8,080 bases of DNA from Clostridia bacterium (GCA_017646555.1 JAGCMG010000094.1:1-8080), one strand, 5' to 3'. Positions 1 to 6,405 are shown, counted from the stretch's first letter. Notes: generated by a model not told the origin, from the sequence alone. Numbers and translations are program-made.

Positions 1-261
1 ACCTTTTACGCCGATAAAAAGTTTTACGATTTAATCGTTTGTGAGCCGATAAAAGACGGTGAAAAAATAGTTTATTCAAACGACGAACTCTTATTCGGCA
101 AACAAAATTTAGACGAATTGCCATGTGGCTTTATTAAGAAGATAGAAAAAGACTTATTCGACTTAAATGAAAGATTAACGCGTGATTTGAGTGAAAAAAC
201 GCGCAACGAATTCATTTGTGAAATTGAAAAATTAACAAAAATTTTAAACGGAAAAAATTAA
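1..261 (+). CDS. trmK: tRNA (adenine-N1)-methyltransferase TrmK-like, C-terminal part (5' end outside window)
   Basis: The reading frame is open from base 1 to the TAA at 259-261 and gives 86 C-terminal residues. The fragment starts with a 'FYDLIVCEP' strand, followed by a charged stretch with 'ELLFG' and then a long helical tail rich in Lys, Glu and Leu. This matches the end of the TrmK (YqfN) family, in which the SAM-dependent Rossmann domain is followed by a C-terminal coiled coil. Members methylate N1 of adenine 22 in tRNA in the cytoplasm. The catalytic domain and SAM motifs lie before the window, so the call rests on the C-terminal pattern and on context: the next gene is a Nif3-family protein starting 1 bp after this stop, the same order as yqfN-yqfO in Bacillus subtilis. 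The family call is likely but not certain. Confidence 0.72.
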   Translation, partial: TFYADKKFYDLIVCEPIKDGEKIVYSNDELLFGKQNLDELPCGFIKKIEKDLFDLNERLTRDLSEKTRNEFICEIEKLTKILNGKN

Positions 262-262
262 A

Positions 263-1027
263 ATGAAATTTAACGAATTTTACAAAAAAATTGATGAGAT
301 TGCACCTTTTTCGTTATCGAAAGCAATGATGGAAAAAGGTTCGCACGATAATAGTGGGGTAATATTAAAATTCCACGACGAAGTGAATAAGGTTTTATTC
401 ACGCTCGACTTAACAGTAAGCGCCGTATTAAAGGCTGTAAAATGTGGTGCAGACACTATCGTAACGCATCACCCTGCTATTTTTTATCCTATTTCAAAAA
501 TGGAAATCGACGGTGAAAACTCAGCGCTTGCAAACGCTTGTTTTTATACTCTTAACGTTATTTCTACACACCTTAATTTAGATATAGCAAAAGACGGTAT
601 AGACGATTCGCTTGCTACTGCGCTTGGCGCGAATGATATTAAAATCATAGAGTACGTTACTGAAGATAACGGTTACGGCAGAGAATTTAAGGTGGAAAAA
701 TGCACTTTAAGTGAGTTCGCCGAAAACGCTAAAAAAGAGTTATCGTTAGTTAACGTATCGGTTTTTGGGAAACCTGAAAAAATCATTAAAAAAGTAGCGT
801 CGTTTTGCGGTGGTGGTAGTTCGCACGCTTTAAAATATCAAGGAAACGCCGATTTAATAGTAACTTCGGATATGCCACATCATATAATTACGGCGTTAAC
901 CGAATCGGGCAAAGCAGTTATGCTTATAACGCATTATTCGGCTGAAGTTTACGGTTTTAAAAAGTTTGCAAAAAAATGCCAATCTTTTATAGAAACGGCG
1001 TTTTACGACAATAAAAATTTATACTAA
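263..1027 (+). CDS. Nif3-like dinuclear metal centre protein (YqfO/YbgI family, short form)
   Basis: This 254-residue protein belongs to the Nif3 family of ring-shaped hexamers with a two-metal site. The family ligands are all visible: T-H69-H70-P near residue 70, the 'STHLNLD' segment with H103 and D107, and the C-terminal 'THYSAE' with H224 and E228. They correspond to the two His, Asp, His and Glu ligands of E. coli YbgI. A glycine-rich 'GGGSS' stretch (183-187) and 'TSDMPHH' (201-207) are further family signatures. At 254 residues it is the short form; B. subtilis YqfO is about 120 residues longer because of a PII-like insert, which is missing here. Some family members are annotated as GTP cyclohydrolase I type 2, but the true substrate is unsettled, so only the metal-protein role is claimed. 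The start lies 1 bp after the upstream stop with no good Shine-Dalgarno site, which suggests translational coupling. Confidence 0.92.
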   Translation: MKFNEFYKKIDEIAPFSLSKAMMEKGSHDNSGVILKFHDEVNKVLFTLDLTVSAVLKAVKCGADTIVTHHPAIFYPISKMEIDGENSALANACFYTLNVISTHLNLDIAKDGIDDSLATALGANDIKIIEYVTEDNGYGREFKVEKCTLSEFAENAKKELSLVNVSVFGKPEKIIKKVASFCGGGSSHALKYQGNADLIVTSDMPHHIITALTESGKAVMLITHYSAEVYGFKKFAKKCQSFIETAFYDNKNLY

Positions 1028-1042
1028 AATAAACATAGTTTT

Positions 1043-1048
1043 AAGGAG
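1043..1048 (+). promoter_or_regulatory. Shine-Dalgarno site of the zinc-ribbon gene
   Basis: AAGGAG lies a few bases before the ATG at 1054 and fixes that start. It is the only strong Shine-Dalgarno site among the genes of the left block, so this gene can be translated independently of its upstream neighbour. Confidence 0.7.
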
Positions 1049-1053
1049 CAATT

Positions 1054-1749
1054 ATGAGTAAAAAATTATTAGCTTATCAAGAAACGGACAAAAAGTTAAA
1101 GGAAATTGAAAACACTCTCAACGCAAGTGAAGAAAAAAAGCAAATGTTCATTGCCTACAAGTACATTTCGGGTGTATCGGAAGTTATTGCTAAACTTGAT
1201 AAAACGGCAGAAGATTTACTTAACAAGTTCAACTTTGCCATCTCAAAGCAAAACGAATTAAGCGAAGAACTTAAAGAAATCACTTCTGAACTTGACGAAG
1301 TTCGTGACGAAAACGAAGCAAACTATATGCTCAAAAAAGTTGACGAACTTTTATCGGCATTAAAGTCGCTTGAAGCCAATATCGAAAAAATTAACGAATC
1401 AATGGCGCAAGTAAAGAGTGAGTATGGCGCTATTCGTGCAAAGACCAAACAAGCGCAAGACCAATATAAAGAATACGCTGAAAAGTTCAAGGCTCTTCAA
1501 GACGGCGTTGCTAACGAAATTAAAGCAATCAACGCTGAACTTGCTAAACTTAAAAAGGACATTAAGCCTGAACTTATGCAAAAATACGACGCTAAGAGAA
1601 AAGATAAAATTTTCCCTGTTTTATTTGCGTTATCTGGCGATAAGTGTGGTAGTTGTGGTATGGCTCTTTCAATGAAAGATATTAGTGAACTTGAAAGTGG
1701 TGAAGTAGTTGAGTGCGATAACTGTCGCGCGTTGGTTTATAAGGCTTAA
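1054..1749 (+). CDS. Coiled-coil protein with C-terminal C4 zinc ribbon (PF02591/DUF164-type)
   Basis: The 231-residue product has two parts. Residues 1 to about 185 are almost entirely charged heptad-like sequence (Lys, Glu, Ala, Leu) and should form a long antiparallel coiled coil. The C-terminal 35 residues carry two CxxC pairs, C198/C201 (CGSC) and C221/C224 (CDNC), the ligand set of a zinc ribbon. This layout and length match the zinc-ribbon family with a helical hairpin commonly found after trmK-nif3 in Bacillota. The molecular role of the family is not established; nucleic-acid or protein binding is only inferred from the ribbon. The gene begins 26 bp after nif3. It lies in the cytoplasm by prediction, having no signal peptide or membrane segment. 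Confidence 0.88.
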   Translation: MSKKLLAYQETDKKLKEIENTLNASEEKKQMFIAYKYISGVSEVIAKLDKTAEDLLNKFNFAISKQNELSEELKEITSELDEVRDENEANYMLKKVDELLSALKSLEANIEKINESMAQVKSEYGAIRAKTKQAQDQYKEYAEKFKALQDGVANEIKAINAELAKLKKDIKPELMQKYDAKRKDKIFPVLFALSGDKCGSCGMALSMKDISELESGEVVECDNCRALVYKA

Positions 1750-1760
1750 ACCAAAAAATT

Positions 1761-2696
1761 ATGCTAAATAAAGAAACTAAATTAAATATTTTAGGGCACG
1801 CTTTACTTATTTTTGCAACGCTTATATGGGGTACGTCGTTCTTCGTACTAAAAAACACGCTTGAAACTTTGCCCGTAATGTTCGTTTTGTGCGTTAGGTT
1901 TTTAACTGCGTCTTTAATTTTGTTTTTAATCTTTATGAAAAGGTTTAAAAACATTGATAAGGGAACGATTTTTACAGGTCTTATATTAGGAGCTGTGCTT
2001 GCAACTGCGTATCTATTACAAACCTACGGCTTAAAAGGCGTTTCGCCTGGTGAAAATGCGTTTTTAACTTCCACTTACGTTGTTATGACGCCGTTTGCGT
2101 GTTGGATATTCTTTAGAAAAAAACCCGATATTTTTAGTATATCAGCGGGAATTATTTGTTTAATCGGCGTTGCGTTTATAGCGTGTATTGGCGCTGGTGG
2201 TATTTCTATCGGGTTAGGGCAAACCTTAACCTTAATGGGCGCGATATTTTACTGCGCGCAAATCATCATTATTTCGGTGTTTTCAAAAGATAAAGACCCG
2301 TTAGTGATATTATGTATTCAACTTGCAGTCGTTGGATTTACCTGTTTAGTCGGTACGTTATTATTCGAAATCGGTAAAACACCTATTCCTATAAAAGATA
2401 CGACTACCGTTATTAAACTCATATACCTTTGTATTTTTTGTACGCTTATAGCGCAAGGCTCGCAAATAGTGGGGCAAAGATTTGTTGAAACTTCTAAAGC
2501 GTCGCTTATACTTTCGCTTGAATCGGTGTGTGGGTTGTTCTTTTCGGCACTTTTCGGCGCAGAAGATTTTACTACCTATTCGATAATCGGTTTTATACTC
2601 GTTTTCATAGCGATAATCGTTAGCGAAACTAAGTTAGAATTTATAACAAAACACTTCAAAAATAAAAAAATTGAAAAAGGAAACGAAAATGGTTAA
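1761..2696 (+). CDS. EamA-family (drug/metabolite transporter superfamily) permease
   Basis: This is a 311-residue integral membrane protein with about ten hydrophobic segments, roughly at residues 10-28, 36-60, 68-88, 96-117, 127-143, 150-171, 180-200, 214-237, 246-266 and 272-289. That is the two-times-five helix layout of EamA transporters. The first repeat shows the typical 'IWGTSFF' in helix 1 and an Arg in helix 2 ('CVRFLTA'). 'GENAFLTSTYVVMTPF' (97-112) in the first half and 'SLILSLESVCG' in the second are the usual helix 4 and helix 9 patterns. The C-terminus is a Lys-rich cytoplasmic tail. Substrates in this superfamily are metabolites, amino acids or toxic compounds and cannot be told from sequence. 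The ATG is 11 bp after the previous stop without a clear Shine-Dalgarno site. The last 8 bp overlap the next gene. Confidence 0.93.
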   Translation: MLNKETKLNILGHALLIFATLIWGTSFFVLKNTLETLPVMFVLCVRFLTASLILFLIFMKRFKNIDKGTIFTGLILGAVLATAYLLQTYGLKGVSPGENAFLTSTYVVMTPFACWIFFRKKPDIFSISAGIICLIGVAFIACIGAGGISIGLGQTLTLMGAIFYCAQIIIISVFSKDKDPLVILCIQLAVVGFTCLVGTLLFEIGKTPIPIKDTTTVIKLIYLCIFCTLIAQGSQIVGQRFVETSKASLILSLESVCGLFFSALFGAEDFTTYSIIGFILVFIAIIVSETKLEFITKHFKNKKIEKGNENG

Positions 2697-2973
2697 ACAT
2701 ATTGTTTGTTTTAAACTTAAAGACGGCGAAAGTGCTTTAAAGGCTAAGGAAGTTTTACTTTCTATGCAAGGCAAAGTTCCTACTGCAAAAAGCATTTCGG
2801 TTAATATCGACGAATTAAAATCAGCAAGAAGTTTCGATATTATTTTAGAAGTTTTATTAGATGATTTTAAAGCACTTGACGAATATCAAGTAGACCCGTA
2901 CCATTGTGAAGTGGTTAAAACTCATATGCACGCCGTTATGGAAAAATCTATCGCGCTTGATTTTACGGTGTAA
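2689..2973 (+). CDS. Dabb-family (stress-responsive alpha/beta barrel) protein
   Basis: This is a small 94-residue protein. It begins with the family hallmark 'MVKHIVCFKLK', a beta strand with a conserved His. In the middle is 'SFDIILEVLLDDFKALDEYQ' (strand, helix), followed by 'DPYHCEVVK' and a final strand 'IALDFTV'. These are the landmarks of the Dabb domain (PF07876), a ferredoxin-like fold that dimerises into a barrel. Most bacterial members have no assigned reaction and none is claimed here. The ATG at 2689 is preferred to an in-frame TTG at 2671 because the family starts at this Met and AAGGA (2677-2681) sits 7 bp before it. The start overlaps the end of the transporter gene by 8 bp, which indicates co-transcription and coupled translation. 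Confidence 0.9.
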   Translation: MVKHIVCFKLKDGESALKAKEVLLSMQGKVPTAKSISVNIDELKSARSFDIILEVLLDDFKALDEYQVDPYHCEVVKTHMHAVMEKSIALDFTV

Positions 2974-2987
2974 CAAAGAAATAAACT

Positions 2988-4811
2988 ATGAAAAATTATC
3001 AAAAGATTAAGATTAATCCTAAAGGGTGGCTTAAAGACCAACTTTTGATTCAATTAAAAGGCTTATCGGGTAATTTAGATAAAGTTTGGCCGGATGTAAA
3101 GGATAGCGCGTGGATAGGTGGCGAAAGAGAAGGCTGGGAAAGGCTTCCTTACTGGCTTGACGGTGTTATTCCACTTGCTTACCTTTTAGATGATAAGGAT
3201 TTAAAAGCACGCGTTCAAAAATATATTAAAGTCATTTGTGAAAAGCAATCCAACGACGGTTGGATTTGTCCTTGTGAAATTGACAATATTAAAAATTACG
3301 ATTTGTGGGCACTTTTTTTGATAGGAAAGGTGTTTACGGTATATCTTGAACACGAATACGATAAGGCAGTTTATTCGGCGCTTTATAAGGCTATGTTCTG
3401 GCTCTATCAAAACTTAAAAGACGGCACGATTAAACTTTTAGAGTGGGCCAAAGAACGCTGGTACGAATGTTTAATTCCACTAAAATATTTATACGAAACT
3501 AAAAAAGAAGACTGGATTATAGAACTTGTTGGCATTTTGAAAAAACAAGGTCGTGATTTTTTCTCAATAAAGAACGACTGGGTACGCCCACTTAACAAAT
3601 GGGAATGGACCACGCACGTCGTTAACCTTTCAATGATGATTAAATACGAGCCGTTATATAAGTTCTTTACGGGCGAAAAACTCAACGGCGACGCGCATAA
3701 ACTTTACGATTTTGTAACTAAGTATAACGGCACGGCAGTTGGTGCTTTTACGGGAGATGAGTGCTTAGGTGGTATCGCAAATAACCGTGGTACTGAACTT
3801 TGTTCGGTGGTTGAACTTATGTATTCAGCAGAGGTTTTGTTTAACTTAACTGGTGACTTTTCTTGGGTTGATTTACTTGAAAAATTAGCGTTTAACGCAT
3901 TGCCTGCGACAATTTCCGACGATATGTGGACGCACCAATACGTGCAACAAGTCAATCAAATCGCCTGCCAAAAATTCCCTGGAAAGTCGTTTTTTGGCAC
4001 GAATAACGAAGAAGCGCATCTTTTTGGTTTAGAACCTCATTTTGGTTGCTGTACCTCTAATTTTAGTCAAGGATGGCCTAAATTCATTGAGAACGTATGC
4101 GTGAAATCGCGCCACGAAATAGTTTTTGCTATGCCTTTACCGTTTGAAGCAACGACTGTTATTAACGGTAAAACGGTGGATTTATCGGTTAAAACGAATT
4201 ATCCGTTTGAGAACACGGTTAACTATACTGTTTCGTCTAAAACGGCTAATAAATTTAAGGTCGTAATAAGAGTTCCTAAAAACGCTTACGGCTATATTTT
4301 AAACGGCGAAAAAAAGACGGGTAAAAAGATAGTTATCGATAAAGTTTTTGTAGGGGAAGAAAATATCGCGATAGAATTTTTATTTAACGCAAAATTAGTT
4401 TCTCGCCCGTGTAACTTAAAGGTTTTAGAATACGGCTCGTTAGTGTTTTCTCTGCCACTTAAAGCCGATTATAAAATGCACGAATACACGCGTGATGGCG
4501 TTGAAAGAAAATTCCCTTACTGCGATTACGAACTGTCTACAAAAGACGATTTTAATTATGGTTTTTGTGGCAACGACTTTACGGTAGAAAGGGACACGGG
4601 CGATAAATATCCGTTCTCGTCAAAAAATCCACGCATTAAAATTAAGGCTAAAATGGCAAAAGTTAAATGGGATTTAGCCGACGGCTACGAAACGGTTGCA
4701 AATTATAAGCCAGTTTCAAATAAGGCGATAAGTGAAAAAGAAGAAAAAACGCTTATTCCGTACGGCTCGGCAAAACTTCGTATGACTGAAATGCCTATTA
4801 TAAAAAATTAA
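2988..4811 (+). CDS. Beta-L-arabinofuranosidase-like glycoside hydrolase (GH127/DUF1680 superfamily), cytoplasmic
   Basis: The 607-residue protein has the DUF1680 layout. An N-terminal 'NPKGWLKDQL' segment opens an alpha/alpha barrel (to about residue 375), which is followed by beta-rich domains. 'SAWIGGEREGWERLPYWLDG' (40-59) and 'HQYVQQVNQI' (316-325) are typical of one branch. In the characterised GH127 enzyme HypBA1 of Bifidobacterium longum, a zinc ion is bound by Glu, Cys and a Cys-Cys pair, and one Cys is the nucleophile. The equivalents here are E270, C272 and C354-C355 (in 'GCCTSN'), with E258 ('GDECL') a plausible acid/base. All are present, so it should be an active cysteine glycosidase, though its sugar is not known. 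It has no signal peptide, so it would act on imported oligosaccharides. It is the last gene of the run, 14 bp after the Dabb gene, with no clear Shine-Dalgarno site. Confidence 0.88.
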   Translation: MKNYQKIKINPKGWLKDQLLIQLKGLSGNLDKVWPDVKDSAWIGGEREGWERLPYWLDGVIPLAYLLDDKDLKARVQKYIKVICEKQSNDGWICPCEIDNIKNYDLWALFLIGKVFTVYLEHEYDKAVYSALYKAMFWLYQNLKDGTIKLLEWAKERWYECLIPLKYLYETKKEDWIIELVGILKKQGRDFFSIKNDWVRPLNKWEWTTHVVNLSMMIKYEPLYKFFTGEKLNGDAHKLYDFVTKYNGTAVGAFTGDECLGGIANNRGTELCSVVELMYSAEVLFNLTGDFSWVDLLEKLAFNALPATISDDMWTHQYVQQVNQIACQKFPGKSFFGTNNEEAHLFGLEPHFGCCTSNFSQGWPKFIENVCVKSRHEIVFAMPLPFEATTVINGKTVDLSVKTNYPFENTVNYTVSSKTANKFKVVIRVPKNAYGYILNGEKKTGKKIVIDKVFVGEENIAIEFLFNAKLVSRPCNLKVLEYGSLVFSLPLKADYKMHEYTRDGVERKFPYCDYELSTKDDFNYGFCGNDFTVERDTGDKYPFSSKNPRIKIKAKMAKVKWDLADGYETVANYKPVSNKAISEKEEKTLIPYGSAKLRMTEMPIIKN

Positions 4812-4818
4812 AAAAAAT

Positions 4819-4858
4819 AAAAAACGCAAGGGTACGGTGTGGTACTTTTGCGTTTTTT
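4819..4858. terminator. Bidirectional intrinsic terminator between convergent genes
   Basis: A 17-bp stem pairs 4819-4835 with 4842-4858, including two G-T wobbles, around a 6-base loop (GGTGTG). The outer arms are A-rich on the left and T-rich on the right. Either strand therefore ends in a U tract, and the hairpin can end both the left block and the minus-strand gene that stops at 4862. Confidence 0.9.
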
Positions 4859-4861
4859 GGT

Positions 4862-5410
4862 TTATAAATAGTTTTTAAAACTTTCTACGGAATTATTTTC
4901 AATTTTTAATAGTTCTTCTAAAAAGAGTGATGCCGTAGGGTGTAAGTCGTTATGATTTTTAATACGCATAAGTTCATTAATGCCACTTGTTGCGCCTTTA
5001 ATCATCATATCGGCAACTTTATTGTTGCTTGCGCCCGTTAAAGTTTTCATTTTGATAGCGCTCCATAGCATTGCTTTTTTCATACCACTAACGTCTTTTC
5101 TTATAACAGCGTTATCATCCATAAATTCAGAAAGCCTAGAAATAAAATCGTCGTACAAATCTTGTTGATAGTAAAGTTCGTTTTTAATAGACGAGTCTTC
5201 AACTTCTGGCAAAAGGTCGTTAATAGATTGCAAAGCAATATGCGCGTTTTGAAACATTTCATTTAAAATCCCAGGGTTTAATTTTTCTTTTTTCACGGGT
5301 GCTTTTTTACTTGAAGAACAAGTTTTTGGTTTTTCAATAGTTTTAGCGGTAGGCTTTTTAACCGCTTGGTTGTCGTCTTTTTTTAATTTGGTTGTTTGAT
5401 TTTCACTCAT
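4862..5410 (-). CDS. Hypothetical protein: Lys-rich N-terminal tail plus predicted ferritin-like helical bundle
   Basis: The product is 182 residues. Residues 1 to about 44 are a disordered, strongly basic tail rich in Lys, Pro, Ala, Thr and Ser ('KKAPVKKEK'), like histone H1 or AlgP-type tails. Residues 46-182 look all-helical, with probable helices at about 47-68, 71-100, 107-123, 127-152 and 159-181. The pattern 'MFQNAHIALQSINDLLPEVED', then 'DMMIKGATSGINELMRI' and a final 'LLKIENNSVESFKNYL' resembles a family of uncharacterised ferritin-like proteins common in Clostridia. No clear iron-ligand set (E..ExxH) is visible, so storage or oxidase activity is not claimed. The tail could bind nucleic acid; this is inference. 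The ATG is supported by AGGAGCG (5415-5421 on the minus strand). The gene converges on the GH127-like gene and diverges from rplU. Confidence 0.8.
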   Translation of the reverse strand: MSENQTTKLKKDDNQAVKKPTAKTIEKPKTCSSSKKAPVKKEKLNPGILNEMFQNAHIALQSINDLLPEVEDSSIKNELYYQQDLYDDFISRLSEFMDDNAVIRKDVSGMKKAMLWSAIKMKTLTGASNNKVADMMIKGATSGINELMRIKNHNDLHPTASLFLEELLKIENNSVESFKNYL

Positions 5411-5459
5411 AGAACGCTCCTAAATGATTTATATTTTGATTTTTACCGAAAAATAAAAA

Positions 5460-5488
5460 AATATACTTTAAATACTAATTGTTTTAAA
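5460..5488 (-). promoter_or_regulatory. Possible sigma-A promoter of the Lys-tailed protein gene
   Basis: On the minus strand, TTTAAA (5483-5488) and TATATT (5460-5465) are separated by 17 bp. The -10 matches the consensus at 5 of 6 positions and the -35 at 4 of 6. It would give a leader of roughly 40 nt before the ATG at 5410. The surrounding DNA is very A+T rich, so chance matches are likely. Confidence 0.35.
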
Positions 5489-5519
5489 GCAAGAAATATT
5501 AAAAACGGCATAAAAAAGG

Positions 5520-5548
5520 TTGACAAATTGATTATATTATAATAAAAT
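5520..5548 (+). promoter_or_regulatory. Sigma-A promoter of rplU-rpmA
   Basis: A perfect -35 TTGACA (5520-5525) is followed after exactly 17 bp by the -10 TAAAAT (5543-5548). The -10 lies inside TATAATAAAATA (5538-5549), a near copy of the motif at the two other + strand promoters of this window. Transcription should begin near 5555 and leave an untranslated leader of about 89 nt. Confidence 0.85.
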
Positions 5549-5554
5549 ACTAAA

Positions 5555-5637
5555 CGAGCCGCTCGAAAAGGTTAAAATATAAGTTGCGATTTAGCACGCC
5601 TTAAAAAATATTCGGCGAGACTGGTTAGAGGAGGAAT
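5555..5637 (+). promoter_or_regulatory. rplU 5' leader, candidate L21-type ribosomal protein leader
   Basis: The predicted transcript has a leader of about 89 nt, much longer than needed for translation. It contains a small hairpin CGAG-CCG-CTCG (5555-5565), a CGCC (5597-5600) to GGCG (5614-5617) pairing, and a Shine-Dalgarno site GAGGAGG (5628-5634) directly after 'CTGGTTA'. Bacillota rplU genes are known to carry a structured, probably autoregulatory L21 leader, and position and length fit. The structural match was judged by eye and has not been tested against the family covariance model. Confidence 0.45.
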
Positions 5638-5643
5638 TAAACA

Positions 5644-5952
5644 ATGTACGCAATCGTAGATAACGGTAACAAGCAGTACAAGGCAGAAGTTGGTTCAGTT
5701 ATTAAACTTGAAAAACTTAACGCTAACGTTGGCGATAAGGTTGAACTCAAAGTTGTAATGATTTCCGACGAAAACGGCATCAAAGTTGCTGGTGAAGCAG
5801 ACGCTTTCAAAGCAGTATGTGAAGTCGTAGAACAGGGTAAAGATAAGAAAATTATCGTCTTCAAATACAAACCCAAAAAGAACGAAAGAAAGAAACAGGG
5901 TCACAGACAACCATTTACCAAAGTTAAGGTTGTTGAAATCTGTGCGAAGTAA
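5644..5952 (+). CDS. rplU: 50S ribosomal protein L21
   Basis: This 102-residue protein is a full-length bacterial L21, which binds 23S rRNA in the large subunit. It starts 'MYAIVDNGNKQYKAEVG', the usual N-terminal strand with KQY. Basic C-terminal residues include 'FKYKPKKNERKKQGHRQPFTKVKV', where the family's rRNA-binding K-x-RRxGHRQ region is readily recognised. A strong Shine-Dalgarno site (5628-5634) lies 9 bp before the ATG. It is the first gene of a two-gene transcript with rpmA, 18 bp upstream of it. Expression is probably controlled by the leader, through the promoter at 5520-5548. One small oddity is 'VDNGNKQYK' in place of the commoner 'VETGGKQYK'. Confidence 0.98.
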   Translation: MYAIVDNGNKQYKAEVGSVIKLEKLNANVGDKVELKVVMISDENGIKVAGEADAFKAVCEVVEQGKDKKIIVFKYKPKKNERKKQGHRQPFTKVKVVEICAK

Positions 5953-5954
5953 TT

Positions 5955-5961
5955 AGGAGGG
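5955..5961 (+). promoter_or_regulatory. Shine-Dalgarno site of rpmA
   Basis: AGGAGGG starts 3 bp after the rplU stop and lies about 9 bp before the ATG at 5971. It fixes the L27 start upstream of the hydrophobic N-terminal extension, showing that the extension is translated. Confidence 0.85.
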
Positions 5962-5970
5962 CGTGATTAT

Positions 5971-6246
5971 ATGTTTTTATTCAGATTATTTGCGCACCAC
6001 AAAGGTGGCGGTAGCACCAAAAACGGTAGAGATAGCGAAGCAAAGCGTCTTGGACCTAAAAAGGTAGACGGTCAAACCGTATTAGCAGGTAACATTCTCG
6101 TTCGTCAAAGAGGTACGAGATTTGTTCCAGGTAACAACGTAGGTATCGGTTCTGACGACACTTTATTTGCACTTATCGACGGCGTAGTTAAGTTCGAAAG
6201 AAAGGGCAAAGACGGTAAAAAGGTAAGCGTTTACCCAAAAGACTAA
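5971..6246 (+). CDS. rpmA: 50S ribosomal protein L27 with N-terminal extension
   Basis: The 91-residue product is L27, whose N-terminal arm reaches the peptidyl-transferase centre. The core is unmistakable: 'GGGSTKNGRDSEAKRLG', 'GNILVRQRGTRFVPG', 'GSDDTLFALIDGVVKFE' and 'KKVSVYP'. The first residues are 'MFLFRLF' before 'AHHKGGG'. Bacillota L27 is made with such an extension (in Staphylococcus aureus it ends LQFF before ASKKG), and the protease Prp removes it between Phe and Ala. Here the likely cut is F7/A8, giving an N-terminus AHHKGG much like that of E. coli L27. The site has Arg where Gln is usual. Prp is normally encoded between rplU and rpmA, but only 18 bp separate them here. Two terminators follow, so obg is not in this operon. 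Confidence 0.98.
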   Translation: MFLFRLFAHHKGGGSTKNGRDSEAKRLGPKKVDGQTVLAGNILVRQRGTRFVPGNNVGIGSDDTLFALIDGVVKFERKGKDGKKVSVYPKD

Positions 6247-6260
6247 TTAAAAATTAAAAG

Positions 6261-6287
6261 GCACTACTTTAAGTAGTGCTTTTTTTT
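6261..6287 (+). terminator. Intrinsic terminator of rplU-rpmA
   Basis: An 8-bp perfect stem, GCACTACT (6261-6268) with AGTAGTGC (6272-6279), closes a 3-base loop and is followed by eight T (6280-6287). It lies 14 bp after the rpmA stop. Confidence 0.95.
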
Positions 6288-6304
6288 ATGCTGGTTATTA
6301 TAAC

Positions 6305-6364
6305 TTGTCATATTGACCAATAAATTATGATATCTAGGCGGAATTGAAAATTATCATATGGCAA
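6305..6364 (+). other. Inter-terminator segment with a long-range imperfect stem (candidate structured RNA or site)
   Basis: TTGTCATAT (6305-6313) can pair with ATATGGCAA (6356-6364) over 9 bp with one G-T wobble. An inner CAAT (6318-6321)/ATTG (6343-6346) pairing is possible. No coding frame of useful length occurs here. The segment lies between two terminators, so something upstream of the second one may be transcribed. Evidence is structural only and the sequence is A+T rich. Confidence 0.2.
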
Positions 6365-6379
6365 TAGCAAAAACAAATT

Positions 6380-6405
6380 AAAAAGCACCCGTTTGGGTGC
6401 TTTTT
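6380..6405. terminator. Second intrinsic terminator, symmetrical
   Basis: An 11-bp perfect stem pairs AAAAAGCACCC (6380-6390) with GGGTGCTTTTT (6395-6405) around the loop GTTT. With A and T tracts on both sides it could work in either direction. No convergent gene explains the reverse use. On the + strand it is either a backup for rpmA or the end of a short RNA starting after the first terminator. Confidence 0.88.

Noticed and set aside
1399..1954. Open frames overlapping the zinc-ribbon and EamA genes (1399-1581 minus, 1418-1675 plus, 1682-1954 minus)
   Set aside because: They lie inside or across genes with clear family matches, have no ribosome sites and show low-complexity Phe/Leu/Lys products typical of shadow frames in A+T-rich DNA.
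2671..2688. In-frame upstream TTG start for the Dabb gene
   Set aside because: The family begins at the Met of 'MVKHIV', and the AAGGA at 2677-2681 is correctly spaced for the ATG at 2689. The TTG has no ribosome site.
3201..3955. Minus-strand open frames inside the GH127-like gene
   Set aside because: They are fully covered by a confidently assigned gene, and their products show no domain or plausible start signal.
5637..5910. Minus-strand open frames over rplU
   Set aside because: They are antisense to a highly conserved ribosomal gene, with low-complexity products and no ribosome site.
6326..6358. TATGATA/TATCATA inverted repeat as an operator
   Set aside because: It is a 7-bp all but one A-T match in A+T-rich DNA that competes with the better 6305-6364 pairing; chance is likely.
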